Shown here: in pieces, positions 25,716 through 34,456 of the stretch
Numbering within the stretch: the first letter of the stretch is position 1
Layout: every line of letters starts with the position of its first letter
From: Clostridia bacterium
Lineage (GTDB): Bacteria > Bacillota > Clostridia > Oscillospirales > CAG-382
Direction of reading: 5' to 3'
Assembly (NCBI GenBank): GCA_017399965.1
Contig: JAFQAP010000001.1
Location: 1-58,788, forward strand
DNA: 58,788 nucleotides
Translations under genes and position numbers: made by a program
The notes under the pieces: generated by a model
Seen by the model: the letters and a program-made list of their open reading frames with translations, nothing else
What the model was told of the DNA's origin: nothing
Database searches by the model: none

Positions 25716-26387
25716 ATGAAGGAAAAAAAGGGCTTTAAATTTAAAAAGATACCTGCGGCAAAGGTTTTTAAGCGGTATTCGGCATATGTGTATATGACGG
25801 CGGCTGTAGTTACCGTGGCGGTTATGGCAATAAGCATTTATTCCATAAACCAATCGGGTGATATTTCTCTGCCCGAAATATCCGTGCCGTCTATACAGCT
25901 TCCCGATACCTCGGATACTCCCGTGGTAAACAACCCCACGGATATCCCCGCAGACATTACACCTGTGCCCGAATACTACAAGCCCGTTTCGGGTGATATC
26001 GTAACGGCACATTCGGTAACAGAGCTTGTGTTTTCGCCTACCATGCAGGATTACCGCACTCACACGGGAGTTGATATTTCCGCAGAAAAGGGCACTTCCG
26101 TGGTAAGCTATACCGATGGCACCGTTTCCGCCGTTTACAGCGATCCGTTTTACGGCACCGTGGTGGAGCTGACCCACGCAAACGGCGTTGTTACCGTATA
26201 TGCAAACCTTGAAGAGCTTTTGCCCGAAGGCATTTCCGAGGGCAGCACCGTTAAGGCAGGGCAGGAGATCGGCACCGTGGGAAACACCGCCATTATCGAA
26301 TCCGCCACCGTACCCCATCTTCACTTTGAAGTAAAGGTAGGGGAAAGAAACGTGGATCCTCAGATCTATCTGGACAAGGTAAAATAG
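25716..26387 (+). CDS. spoIIQ: SpoIIQ-like M23 (LytM) endopeptidase
   Basis: 223 aa. A short basic cytoplasmic N-terminus, one TM helix (about residues 22-44), a Pro/Ser-rich linker, and a C-terminal LytM domain. Zinc ligands are His116 and Asp120 in HTGVD and His203 in PHLHFE, with His201 as the second catalytic His. Unlike B. subtilis SpoIIQ, which has lost a ligand, this site is complete, as in some clostridial SpoIIQ. It would span the forespore membrane and meet SpoIIIAH in the intermembrane space. Downstream of spoIID, under its own sigma-F-like promoter. Confidence 0.82.
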   Translation: MKEKKGFKFKKIPAAKVFKRYSAYVYMTAAVVTVAVMAISIYSINQSGDISLPEISVPSIQLPDTSDTPVVNNPTDIPADITPVPEYYKPVSGDIVTAHSVTELVFSPTMQDYRTHTGVDISAEKGTSVVSYTDGTVSAVYSDPFYGTVVELTHANGVVTVYANLEELLPEGISEGSTVKAGQEIGTVGNTAIIESATVPHLHFEVKVGERNVDPQIYLDKVK

Positions 26388-26418
26388 AAAAAACGCCCGA
26401 TATTTTCGGGCGTTTTTT
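26388..26418 (+). terminator. Rho-independent terminator of spoIIQ
   Basis: Stem acgcccga/tcgggcgt flanked by A-run and T-run, starting two bases after the stop codon. Confidence 0.9.
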
Positions 26419-26419
26419 T

Positions 26420-26515
26420 AATGAGGAATGATGAATGAGGAATGAGGAATGACGGAAGATTTTTGTCCCAAGGGACAAAAATCAACCATAGTTCATAGTT
26501 CATAGTTCATAGTTT
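26420..26515. repeat. Short direct repeats between convergent genes
   Basis: Several copies of AATGAGG (26420-26450), a hairpin ttttgtccc-aa-gggacaaaa (26461-26480), then three to four tandem copies of the 8-mer AGTTCATA (26489-26514). Non-coding. Confidence 0.7.
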
Positions 26516-26519
26516 CTCG

Positions 26520-29500
26520 TTATATTACTTCCACTTCATCTCCGATAGAGAAGGAATATATAACCGCTTTTGTTACCGGTCTTCCCGTCATACGCTGTAC
26601 AGCGGCGCAGTAAAAGCTTATCTGGGCGCCGTGGCGGGAAATAAGCTCGTTTTTATCGCCGGTGCGGTCGGTCTTGTAATCCACCACCGTGTAGGTTCCG
26701 TCGGGATTTTGGAAAAAGCAGTCTATAACTCCCTGCACAAGTATCTTTTCCTTTCCCGCGCCTCCCACAACAATATCGCTTTCCTCAACGGAAAAACGCT
26801 TTTCTCTGTACATAGCTTTTGATTTGCACATACGGTCATAAAGGGGAGAAACAAAGAATTTATCCAGCGCCTTAAAGTCCATTAACTCAAGCTGTTCTTG
26901 TGTAACAAACCCTTTTTCCGCAAGTCGTTTTGCTTCTGCTTCGGCACCGAGAAAGCTTGCAATTTCAAAATCCGCAAACTGCATAAACAAATGGTTTGCC
27001 GTGCCCTTATCTGCGGCAGATGCCTGCTGCGTCCCCAAAAACTTTGGTTTGCGCAAAATACTGCTTTGCCGCACTGTGCGGGTGTATTCTTCCTCTTCCA
27101 AAAGACCTCTGCGTATTTCGGAAACGGATATTTTTGCGGGAGTGTCCCACCCGCTTTGGGGGTATTTGAATTCAAGTAATGAACGTATATCCTCCGAAGG
27201 CGGTAAAAACACTCTTTCTTCCCCTTCGCCGCTTTGTGCGGAAACCTCCGATGCCAAAACGGTTTTGAAGGTGTAAAAGCGGGTGTCTTCCGTGCCGAGT
27301 GACTGTATTATCCAGTCTGCGTGGCATTTTCCGGTGCGCATATCGCCTCCGAGATCGGAAATATCCTCCGCCTTTGCGGTAACGAAAAGCCTTTCTCTGC
27401 CGCGGGTCAAAGCAACGTAAAGCTTTCTCGCTTCTTCCGCGGTGCTGTCACAAAGCTCTTTTATAAGCAAGCTGTCGGTCACGCAGTTGTTTTTGGTAAG
27501 CATACCGTTTGCTTGGGAAAACCTTACGCCGATCCCGTCCTTTCGCAAAATAAAATCCACGCTGTCTTTTCCTCTGAACTCTCTGTCCGTATCCGCCAAA
27601 AAAACTACGGGGAATTCAAGTCCTTTTGAACGGTGTATGGTCATCAGCTTAACGGTGTTTCCGCCGTCATCGGGCGCTTTTGCTTCTTCCAGATTTTCGG
27701 TTTCGTCAAGATATTTTAAAAATGCGTTAAGCCCTTTGAATGAGCTTTCCTCGTATCTTCGGGCGAAATCATACAGCAGCATAAGGTTGCGGTGCTTTTT
27801 CTCCCCGTCCTTTTCGTGAATTACGGCGGAAATTATACCGCTTTCGTTGTAAAACTGCCATATAAATCTGTGGGCGGGAATTCCCTCCGCGCTAAGACGC
27901 CACAAATGCAACGCGGAAAGCATCCTTTTGCATTTTAACGCCGTTTCTTTGGAGATATGCCCTTTTTCTGCTTTTATTATTCTTCGGGGCGTGGGGGTGG
28001 CTCCCAAAACCGAAGGGAAACAGCGGTAGCGTTTTTTCTTTTCTCTTTCCTCTTTAAAGGCATTTGCCGCACCCTGAAGGCAATCGTACAAGCAATCGCT
28101 TTTTACACAGCGGCGTATTTTTAACATTTCGTCTGCGGTGAAATTAAAGAGAGGCGACCGCATTATGCTTGCAAGGGGAATATCGGACGTGGGGTTGTCT
28201 ATAGCTTTTAATCCGGCTATTGCAAGCAGTATCTCCTGCTTATCCAAAAAGCTTTCGCTTTTTTCCGCTTTAAAAGGGATATGTGCTTTTTCAAGCACCT
28301 TCTTGTATACGCTTACGTTGCTTTTCAAAGTGCTGAAAAGTATGGCAATATCGCCGTATTTAATAGGCGTGCCGTCGTTTTTCGGCGTTCCGATCAGCCC
28401 GTTTATACGGCTTGCAATGTATTCCGCTTCTGCGATCTGCTTTTCCTCGGCGGTCATTTCTTCGTTTCCTTGTACAAGGGTGAAGGATACGGGATTATTT
28501 CCAAGGTTTTCTTTTTTTGCAAAAATAAGAGCTTCTTCGGAATAATTCATGCTGTCGCTTATCTCTTTTATTCCGGAAAACACCTTGTTGCAAAAGAGTA
28601 TAATATTCTCGTCACAGCGGAAATTTTCACGCAATATCACTTTTTCCGTGTTTTTTGTCTTTCCGAATGTGTTGCAGTAGCTTTTAAAAATATCGGGGTG
28701 CGCGCTTCTGAAACGGTAAATGCTCTGCTTTACGTCACCTACCATAAATCTGTTATCGGAAGAAAGCAGGGTAAATATTCTGTCCTGCAGGGGGTTTGTG
28801 TCCTGGTATTCGTCAACGTATATTTCGTCAAAGCTCTTTTTGATTTCAAGACACAAAGGAGTGGGAGCCCCGTCCTTTTCCAACAGAGAAAGCATTAAAT
28901 GCTCCTGGTCGGAAAAATCAATAACCCCCGCTTTTTCTTTTGCACGGGTGTATGTATCGTCAAATTCAAAAAGAAGCTCCTTCGCCGCTTTAACAAGGGC
29001 GCAGTTTGTCCTCATATCCTCAAGATTTTCTTTCGAAGAATACAGGAAATACCGCTTGCGGATACTTTTTATCTCTTCAAATATGTTGTTTTTAAGCTTG
29101 AATATTTTATCTTTTTCGGCTTCGCTTTTGTGCCCTTTTTGGGGGATCCGCGGATTTTTCAAAGCGTTTATGTATTCTCTCACACCGTCGTACCCTGCGG
29201 AAAAAAGGGATAAAAGCGTATCCAATTCTTCGGTAAACGAGTACAGAGAGGGAAGGTATATCTCCTCCTGCACGTCAAGTACATACCTGCACAGCTCTTC
29301 CGTGTTTTCTCTTGCCGTAAGTATGCACTTTTTCGCTTCGTCCATTATTACGCCGCAAACTTCGGTGTTTGTGTATTCGGCGTTTTCGCAGTCTTTTTCA
29401 AGGTCCTCAATAAGCTTTTCCAAAAACCTGCGGTAATTGGGGTACACCCGCAATTCCTTGTAAAGACCCAGCATAACGTCTGCAAAGCGTTTGTCGCTTT

Positions 29501-29984
29501 TCCGTCCCGAAAAACCGTCTGCCAGCAGCATAAAACAAGGCTGCTGCTTTTCGTATCCCTCGTTAAGCACCTTTTCCATGCTTTCCTGCAAAAGAAGGTT
29601 TGCTTCCGTTTCGTCTGCGGCGCGCACGTCGGGAGTTATGCCCAAAACCGAAAAATACTGTTTTATTCGGGAAAAGCAAAATGCGTGTACCGTGGATATA
29701 TCCGCGGCGGGAAGTGACATAAGCTGTCCCGCAATATGTCGGTTTGCAGGATTTTCCGCCTGCGCCTTCATAAGCCCTTTATAAAGCTTTTCCTTTACGT
29801 CGGCTGCGGCGGCTTTGGTGAAGGTTACCACCAGGTATCTGTTGATATCGCTTCCTTCGAGCAGAGAACGCAGTATGCGGCTTGTCATAACGGTGGTCTT
29901 GCCGCTGCCCGCGCCTGCGGAAACGACCATACTCACGTCTTTTGTTTCTATGGCTTTGTTTTGCGACGGGGTGAAATCCGGCAT
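26520..29984 (-). CDS. addA: ATP-dependent helicase/nuclease subunit A
   Basis: 1154 aa, family-typical length. Walker A AGAGSGKTT (about residue 24), UvrD-type motifs including DEYQDTNPLQDR, VGDVKQSIYRFR and MTIHRSKGLEFPVV, and a C-terminal RecB-like nuclease with VQGVIDCFF and VVDYKTDR (catalytic Asp and Lys). With AddB it resects double-strand breaks and loads RecA. It follows addB by 31 nt, with AAAGGAGG 9 nt before the ATG. Last gene of the spoIIR-addB-addA unit. No anomaly seen. Confidence 0.95.
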   Translation of the reverse strand: MPDFTPSQNKAIETKDVSMVVSAGAGSGKTTVMTSRILRSLLEGSDINRYLVVTFTKAAAADVKEKLYKGLMKAQAENPANRHIAGQLMSLPAADISTVHAFCFSRIKQYFSVLGITPDVRAADETEANLLLQESMEKVLNEGYEKQQPCFMLLADGFSGRKSDKRFADVMLGLYKELRVYPNYRRFLEKLIEDLEKDCENAEYTNTEVCGVIMDEAKKCILTARENTEELCRYVLDVQEEIYLPSLYSFTEELDTLLSLFSAGYDGVREYINALKNPRIPQKGHKSEAEKDKIFKLKNNIFEEIKSIRKRYFLYSSKENLEDMRTNCALVKAAKELLFEFDDTYTRAKEKAGVIDFSDQEHLMLSLLEKDGAPTPLCLEIKKSFDEIYVDEYQDTNPLQDRIFTLLSSDNRFMVGDVKQSIYRFRSAHPDIFKSYCNTFGKTKNTEKVILRENFRCDENIILFCNKVFSGIKEISDSMNYSEEALIFAKKENLGNNPVSFTLVQGNEEMTAEEKQIAEAEYIASRINGLIGTPKNDGTPIKYGDIAILFSTLKSNVSVYKKVLEKAHIPFKAEKSESFLDKQEILLAIAGLKAIDNPTSDIPLASIMRSPLFNFTADEMLKIRRCVKSDCLYDCLQGAANAFKEEREKKKRYRCFPSVLGATPTPRRIIKAEKGHISKETALKCKRMLSALHLWRLSAEGIPAHRFIWQFYNESGIISAVIHEKDGEKKHRNLMLLYDFARRYEESSFKGLNAFLKYLDETENLEEAKAPDDGGNTVKLMTIHRSKGLEFPVVFLADTDREFRGKDSVDFILRKDGIGVRFSQANGMLTKNNCVTDSLLIKELCDSTAEEARKLYVALTRGRERLFVTAKAEDISDLGGDMRTGKCHADWIIQSLGTEDTRFYTFKTVLASEVSAQSGEGEERVFLPPSEDIRSLLEFKYPQSGWDTPAKISVSEIRRGLLEEEEYTRTVRQSSILRKPKFLGTQQASAADKGTANHLFMQFADFEIASFLGAEAEAKRLAEKGFVTQEQLELMDFKALDKFFVSPLYDRMCKSKAMYREKRFSVEESDIVVGGAGKEKILVQGVIDCFFQNPDGTYTVVDYKTDRTGDKNELISRHGAQISFYCAAVQRMTGRPVTKAVIYSFSIGDEVEVI

Positions 29985-30015
29985 AAAGCATTTCCTCCTT
30001 TGTTTGGTGGTGTTT

Positions 30016-33000
30016 TTATTCTTTTCTGCAGAAGGATTTGTATTCGCAGTATCTGCAGGCGTTTATACTTCCTTCTTTAAGGGGTGATATACACATATCT
30101 CCCGAAATAAGTCGGTCTCCCATATTGCGCACGGTGGTCTTTAACTGTTCTTCCAAAGCGTCAAACTCTTCCAAGGTCTTTGCACCTACGCTTTTTGCGG
30201 AAACGGTGCCGTCTTTATTCAGCTTTGCGGGAATAAACACTCCGCCGCCGCTTTCTTCCATGGCGCGGATAACCTCTGGGTCTGCCAAAACAAGCCCGCT
30301 TTTCTTAAACCCGTAAACCGCTTCTTCCTCGGGGTCGGTGTATACCTTGTCATTTTCCAGCTTGGGAGCGGATGCAGGCATATACAGCACGCCCGCAGGC
30401 AGTGTCCCGCCGGTTTTGTCTGCGGCACAGCAGGCAAACAGGTACATAAGCAGCTGAAGATCCAAGCCCTTTTCCACTCTTTCCGCGGAAAAACGCTTTT
30501 CGCCCGTTTTGTAGTCTATAACACGCAGGTATGTTTTTCCGTCGATCACGCAGGTGTCTGTGCGGTCAACAATACCCCGCAGGAATATTTTGCCTTTTTC
30601 CGTCTTTACCTCAACGGGAGGCAGGTCGCCCATACCTATCTTAACTTCAAAACCGCTGGGGCAAAACTTGCTTTGCGTAAATTCCGCGGAAATATTTTTT
30701 ATAATAAGATTAAGCGTCTTTTTAAATCTGCCCACCGCATAGGCAAACCGTTTATCCGCGGCATATTCTCCCGCCACGGAAAGAATATAGGTTTCCGTAA
30801 GACGGTCCACCTCTTTTTCCCGCTCATTATCGGGCAGGGGATCAAACTTTCCCTCTTTCACACGGGCAGAAACAAATTCCTCCAGTATGCTGTGAACAAA
30901 GGTGCCTATCTCGGGCGCGGCAAATGCGGCTTTTTTGTTTTCTTTAAGCTTTAAGAGATATTTTGCAAAGAAAGAAAATGGGCAGGATGCGTATTTGTCA
31001 GTACGGCTGGGGGTAAGGGTGAGCACGTTTTGGTCAAGACAAACGTGTGCGTCTTTTTCATACAGCCCCATTCCTTCTGCCTTTTCTTCCCACAAGCCGT
31101 GAAGGGAACTTTTAATATACGGGTTTTGTATACCGCCGTAATACCGCTTTGCGGAGGGGAGACAGTACAGCATATCCGTTTCTTTTTCACCGAACTTTTC
31201 TTCTTTTATACCCAAAAGCTCCTTTACGCGCATAACCGCAACGGACGGGCGCAGAGCGTTTCCGGTAAGGTCGCCGGCAGGGTAGGTTATATACAGCTTT
31301 TCCGCAGGGGCGCTTACCGCCGCGGTAAAATAAAACCGCTGTTCGTTTTGCTGTCTTAAGAGAGGGAGCGCCAAAGGGATGCCCGCCTGCTCCAAAAGCG
31401 TGTTTTCCCGTTCATCAAACAAGCCGTTTCTGCGCACCGCTTTGGGAAACTCTCCGTCGTTTACACCCATAAGTATGCAGGCACGGCAGTTTTCGGGTCG
31501 GATAAGGCTGGCGTTACCCACGGTTACGCTGTCGTTCAAAGCGGGTATCGCTCCCACTTTACGGGAGGATATCATAAGCGAAAGATATCTGTGCAGTCTT
31601 TCGGGGGTTATCTTTTCATCGCCGCAAACAGATACCAGCCTATCGAAAATATCTATAAGGGTATCCCATACCCGGGCGGTCACGTTGCTTTCCCGCTCCT
31701 TGCCGCTGTCCATAAGAATACGGGCACGGGCAAGCAAACGCTTATCTGCCTTGGCGGATATAAGCAGACCGTACAGCGCCTCCACGCCGCTTTTAACGGT
31801 AAGGTCTTTCGAAACCAGGGTTTCGTATACAGGCAAAAGAATATCTGTCATTTTTTCCTTTGCGGCGTTTACGGTGTTAAGCACGTGGGCGGAATATTCG
31901 GTAAGGCTGCCGGTATATCCTTCGGGATTCATCATCCAGGGATTTCCGTCCCGCCAACGCTTTCCTCTTATTCCCCATGTGTCGGTATAACGGGAAAGCA
32001 GGTCTCTTTCCCTTGCGTTAAGGTCGCAATAACTGTTTTTTATGTATTTGCTTACGGCATAAGGCGCAAAATCCGTTACGGCAATTTCCAGAGCAGACAA
32101 AACAAACGCCACCACGGGCTTTGTTGTAAGCTCGTCCTTTACGGACATATAGCAGGGGATCCCGTCGGAAGCAAACACCGTGTCAATTATCCCGTCGTAA
32201 TTTTCTGCGTTTCCGGTTATCACCGTAATATCGCGGTAGCGGTAGCCTTTGCGTATAAGGGAATGTATTATACTGCTTGCCGCCGTTGCTTCCTCAAAGC
32301 TGTCGGAAGCAGAGATTATCTTTACGTTTTCGGTGTTGCCCTCAAATCTTTTTGCGGAATGGTCCCACAAAAGATCCTGCAGGTATTCAATACTTTTTTC
32401 CTTTGCCCGCTTGTTGTCGGTAAGCACCAGATCTTCGCAGACGGGGGAGTATTCTTTAATTTTTTCGCTGCAAAGGGTGGTTTCTTTGTAAAGCTCGGGG
32501 TCTTCTCCTATAAGGAAGGATATGTAAACGTCACTTGCGCTTTGCAAAATAATTTTTATTATCTCTTCTTCTTGGGGCGTGTAGGTGTAACAACTGTCAA
32601 TAAATACCGTTTTTCCCTCAAAGAAAAGAGGCGTATCCTCCCGCAGAGCAAGACGTGTAAGCCCGTCGTTGGGGTCATACAGACTTTCAGGGGTCTTTTT
32701 TTCGTATTCTTTTAATATGAGTCCCATATCGGAAAGCTTTTCCGAAAGGGTTTTGGAAGGTATTTTTTCCTTTGCCTCCAAAAGCATATCGGGAGTAATG
32801 CCCCGCATTTTAAGATTTGCGGCGGTCTCTCCCAGCTTTTTAATAAAATCGTTGTCCTCCGCAGAGAGGGCGTATTGGGTAAGCAGATCCTTTACGCTGT
32901 GCAAAGCGGATGCAAGGAGCACGTTTCTGCAGCCTGCGTCCATATATTCCGCATCAAGCCCTCCGAACTGTCGTGCAATACGGTTGGGCAGACGTTCAAA

Positions 33001-33189
33001 GTTAAGCACCTCGCAGTACATATTGAAGGAATCTCCCAAAAAAGAGGAAAGCTTTCTTTCATACGCCACAGACTGCTGTTCGGGCACGATAACGATACAC
33101 TGCTGCCTTGCGGAAATACAATCTTTTATTTTGTTTAAAACAATGTGTGTTTTTCCGCTTCCGCTTTTTCCTATAATACGGTGCAGCAT
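30016..33189 (-). CDS. addB: ATP-dependent helicase/nuclease subunit B
   Basis: About 1057 aa. N-terminal Walker A GKSGSGKT; C-terminal nuclease with GIVDRTDT and VIDYKTGEK; and four Cys for the AddB [4Fe-4S] cluster, one in YASCPFSF and three in CRYCEYKSFC at the very end. ATG 33189 is preferred: it follows AAAAAGGAG by about 11 nt. A GTG at 33201 overlaps the ribosome site itself and the spoIIR stop and is less likely. It forms the Chi-reading, dual-nuclease partner of AddA. Placement directly behind spoIIR is notable. Confidence 0.93.
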   Translation of the reverse strand: MLHRIIGKSGSGKTHIVLNKIKDCISARQQCIVIVPEQQSVAYERKLSSFLGDSFNMYCEVLNFERLPNRIARQFGGLDAEYMDAGCRNVLLASALHSVKDLLTQYALSAEDNDFIKKLGETAANLKMRGITPDMLLEAKEKIPSKTLSEKLSDMGLILKEYEKKTPESLYDPNDGLTRLALREDTPLFFEGKTVFIDSCYTYTPQEEEIIKIILQSASDVYISFLIGEDPELYKETTLCSEKIKEYSPVCEDLVLTDNKRAKEKSIEYLQDLLWDHSAKRFEGNTENVKIISASDSFEEATAASSIIHSLIRKGYRYRDITVITGNAENYDGIIDTVFASDGIPCYMSVKDELTTKPVVAFVLSALEIAVTDFAPYAVSKYIKNSYCDLNARERDLLSRYTDTWGIRGKRWRDGNPWMMNPEGYTGSLTEYSAHVLNTVNAAKEKMTDILLPVYETLVSKDLTVKSGVEALYGLLISAKADKRLLARARILMDSGKERESNVTARVWDTLIDIFDRLVSVCGDEKITPERLHRYLSLMISSRKVGAIPALNDSVTVGNASLIRPENCRACILMGVNDGEFPKAVRRNGLFDERENTLLEQAGIPLALPLLRQQNEQRFYFTAAVSAPAEKLYITYPAGDLTGNALRPSVAVMRVKELLGIKEEKFGEKETDMLYCLPSAKRYYGGIQNPYIKSSLHGLWEEKAEGMGLYEKDAHVCLDQNVLTLTPSRTDKYASCPFSFFAKYLLKLKENKKAAFAAPEIGTFVHSILEEFVSARVKEGKFDPLPDNEREKEVDRLTETYILSVAGEYAADKRFAYAVGRFKKTLNLIIKNISAEFTQSKFCPSGFEVKIGMGDLPPVEVKTEKGKIFLRGIVDRTDTCVIDGKTYLRVIDYKTGEKRFSAERVEKGLDLQLLMYLFACCAADKTGGTLPAGVLYMPASAPKLENDKVYTDPEEEAVYGFKKSGLVLADPEVIRAMEESGGGVFIPAKLNKDGTVSAKSVGAKTLEEFDALEEQLKTTVRNMGDRLISGDMCISPLKEGSINACRYCEYKSFCRKE

Positions 33190-33197
33190 ATCTTTTT

Positions 33198-33767
33198 TCA
33201 CTCCTTTTTAAGATTTCCCAAAAGTTCAAGTATTTTAAACCTGAATTTATATTTCACTTTGTTTGTCTTTGTAAAAACGTTTACCTCATCCTCGCTCATA
33301 CCCGTGCCCTCCAGAGCGTCCTGCGCCGTGGCGGCGGAAAGACACAAAGGGGGAAACAGCACGCACCACCAGTTTTTTCCTTCCCCTTCGCCTATAATTA
33401 TTCGCAAAGAGCTGTAGGTGCCCGCAGGGAACATCACTCCGTCGTATTCCCGCGTTTCGTAATATTCCTTGCCGAATTCTGCTCGCACCGTCTGTCCTTT
33501 TGCGGCTTCTTGGGCAATACGGGTTATCTCCGTCTGCAGCGCGTCTATGTCGGTTATCATTTCAAGATAGGGGCTGTTTTCAATAATAGCGTCCCTTACT
33601 TCAAGCTTTAGATCCTGGTCCTCGCGTGAATCGCTGTTTGCCAGTATGTGCAGTCTTACCGTGGTATCGTAAATGCTTTTTTCGCCTCTCGGCATGGCAA
33701 GGTCGGATATTATTACGGTCAGCATTACCGCCGCAATACAGATGATGAGCTTTGCTTTTGTAATCAT
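33198..33767 (-). CDS. spoIIR: Stage II sporulation protein R
   Basis: 189 aa. An N-terminal signal or anchor helix (residues 5-24), then the SpoIIR domain: RLHILANSDSREDQDLK, LEVRDAI, AGTYSSLRIIIG and NWWCVLFPPLC. In spore formers this forespore-secreted protein triggers SpoIIGA to process pro-sigma-E in the mother cell. ATG 33767 follows GGAGG by 9 nt. A sigma-F-like promoter lies 26-54 bp upstream. Its stop lies just before addB, so the nuclease genes would be cotranscribed. Confidence 0.93.
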   Translation of the reverse strand: MITKAKLIICIAAVMLTVIISDLAMPRGEKSIYDTTVRLHILANSDSREDQDLKLEVRDAIIENSPYLEMITDIDALQTEITRIAQEAAKGQTVRAEFGKEYYETREYDGVMFPAGTYSSLRIIIGEGEGKNWWCVLFPPLCLSAATAQDALEGTGMSEDEVNVFTKTNKVKYKFRFKILELLGNLKKE

Positions 33768-33792
33768 TTTTATATTCCTCCGTTTCCCGTAG

Positions 33793-33821
33793 ATTATGTA
33801 CGCAAAACGGATACCGTATAC
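33793..33821 (-). promoter_or_regulatory. Sigma-F-like promoter of spoIIR-addB-addA
   Basis: On the minus strand GTATA (33817-33821), 15 bp, GTACATAAT (33793-33801). It matches the forespore consensus G-y-w-TA N15 GGnrAnAnT with one clear mismatch (GT for GG). SpoIIR is a sigma-F gene in Bacillus. Confidence 0.55.
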
Positions 33822-33900
33822 AGAGTTTACACTATTATTTCCTTTCCGTCAAGGTAATTTTGAGCGTTTTGACTCTTGACAAAACCTTTTAAATGTTGTT

Positions 33901-33914
33901 TACTGTATACAGTA
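33901..33914. promoter_or_regulatory. Perfect 14-bp palindrome upstream of the Nudix gene
   Basis: TACTGTATACAGTA is self-complementary and lies 26 bp before the Nudix start, where a -10 region would be (a TTGACA sits at 33876-33881). A partial copy, ACCGTATACAGAG, lies at 33813-33825 beside the spoIIR promoter. It is a candidate operator. Confidence 0.5.
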
Positions 33915-33939
33915 ATATTTACAGAGGTGTAATTCAATT

Positions 33940-34404
33940 ATGATCATCAGAAATTCCGTAAAAGGTATTATTATAAAAGGCAACAAGCTTTTGGTTGCGG
34001 AAATGGAAAATAACGGAACGTATTATACTCTCCCCGGCGGAAAACAGCGTCCCGATGAGCTTCTTTTCGATACGTTAAAGCGTGAGATGGCAGAAGAAGC
34101 CGGCTATGATATAGACCCAAAGGAAATTATGTTTGTACGCGAAACTTTTGATGAATACGAGGATATCCACCGCGTAGAGTTTATGGTGCTTTGCGATATA
34201 AAGGAAAAACTGGAAAACAACGTATTTGAATACGATGAATTTCAGGTAGGCACCACCTGGCTCAATATAGACAACATTTCCGCAGAGCCCTTGTATCCTC
34301 TGGAGATACGTACCCTTATAAAGAACTATTATCTGGGCAAGACAAGCGACGTGTATCAGGGCGTTATGAATCAACGCTCCGTTTCCTTCGGCAGTGAAGA
34401 ATAA
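33940..34404 (+). CDS. Nudix hydrolase
   Basis: 154 aa. The Nudix box G-x5-E-x7-REMAEEAG is present at about residues 31-52 (GGKQRPDE, then REMAEEAGYD). It would hydrolyse a nucleoside-diphosphate-linked compound with Mg2+, in the cytoplasm. The substrate is unknown; size and fold fit housekeeping ADP-ribose or oxidised-nucleotide hydrolases. It follows the palindrome 33901-33914 and is separated from the next gene by 52 bp. Confidence 0.85.
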   Translation: MIIRNSVKGIIIKGNKLLVAEMENNGTYYTLPGGKQRPDELLFDTLKREMAEEAGYDIDPKEIMFVRETFDEYEDIHRVEFMVLCDIKEKLENNVFEYDEFQVGTTWLNIDNISAEPLYPLEIRTLIKNYYLGKTSDVYQGVMNQRSVSFGSEE

Positions 34405-34456
34405 ATAGTTTGTCCGCCGTGTATTGCGGCGGATTTTCATTTTGAAAGGAAATTTT

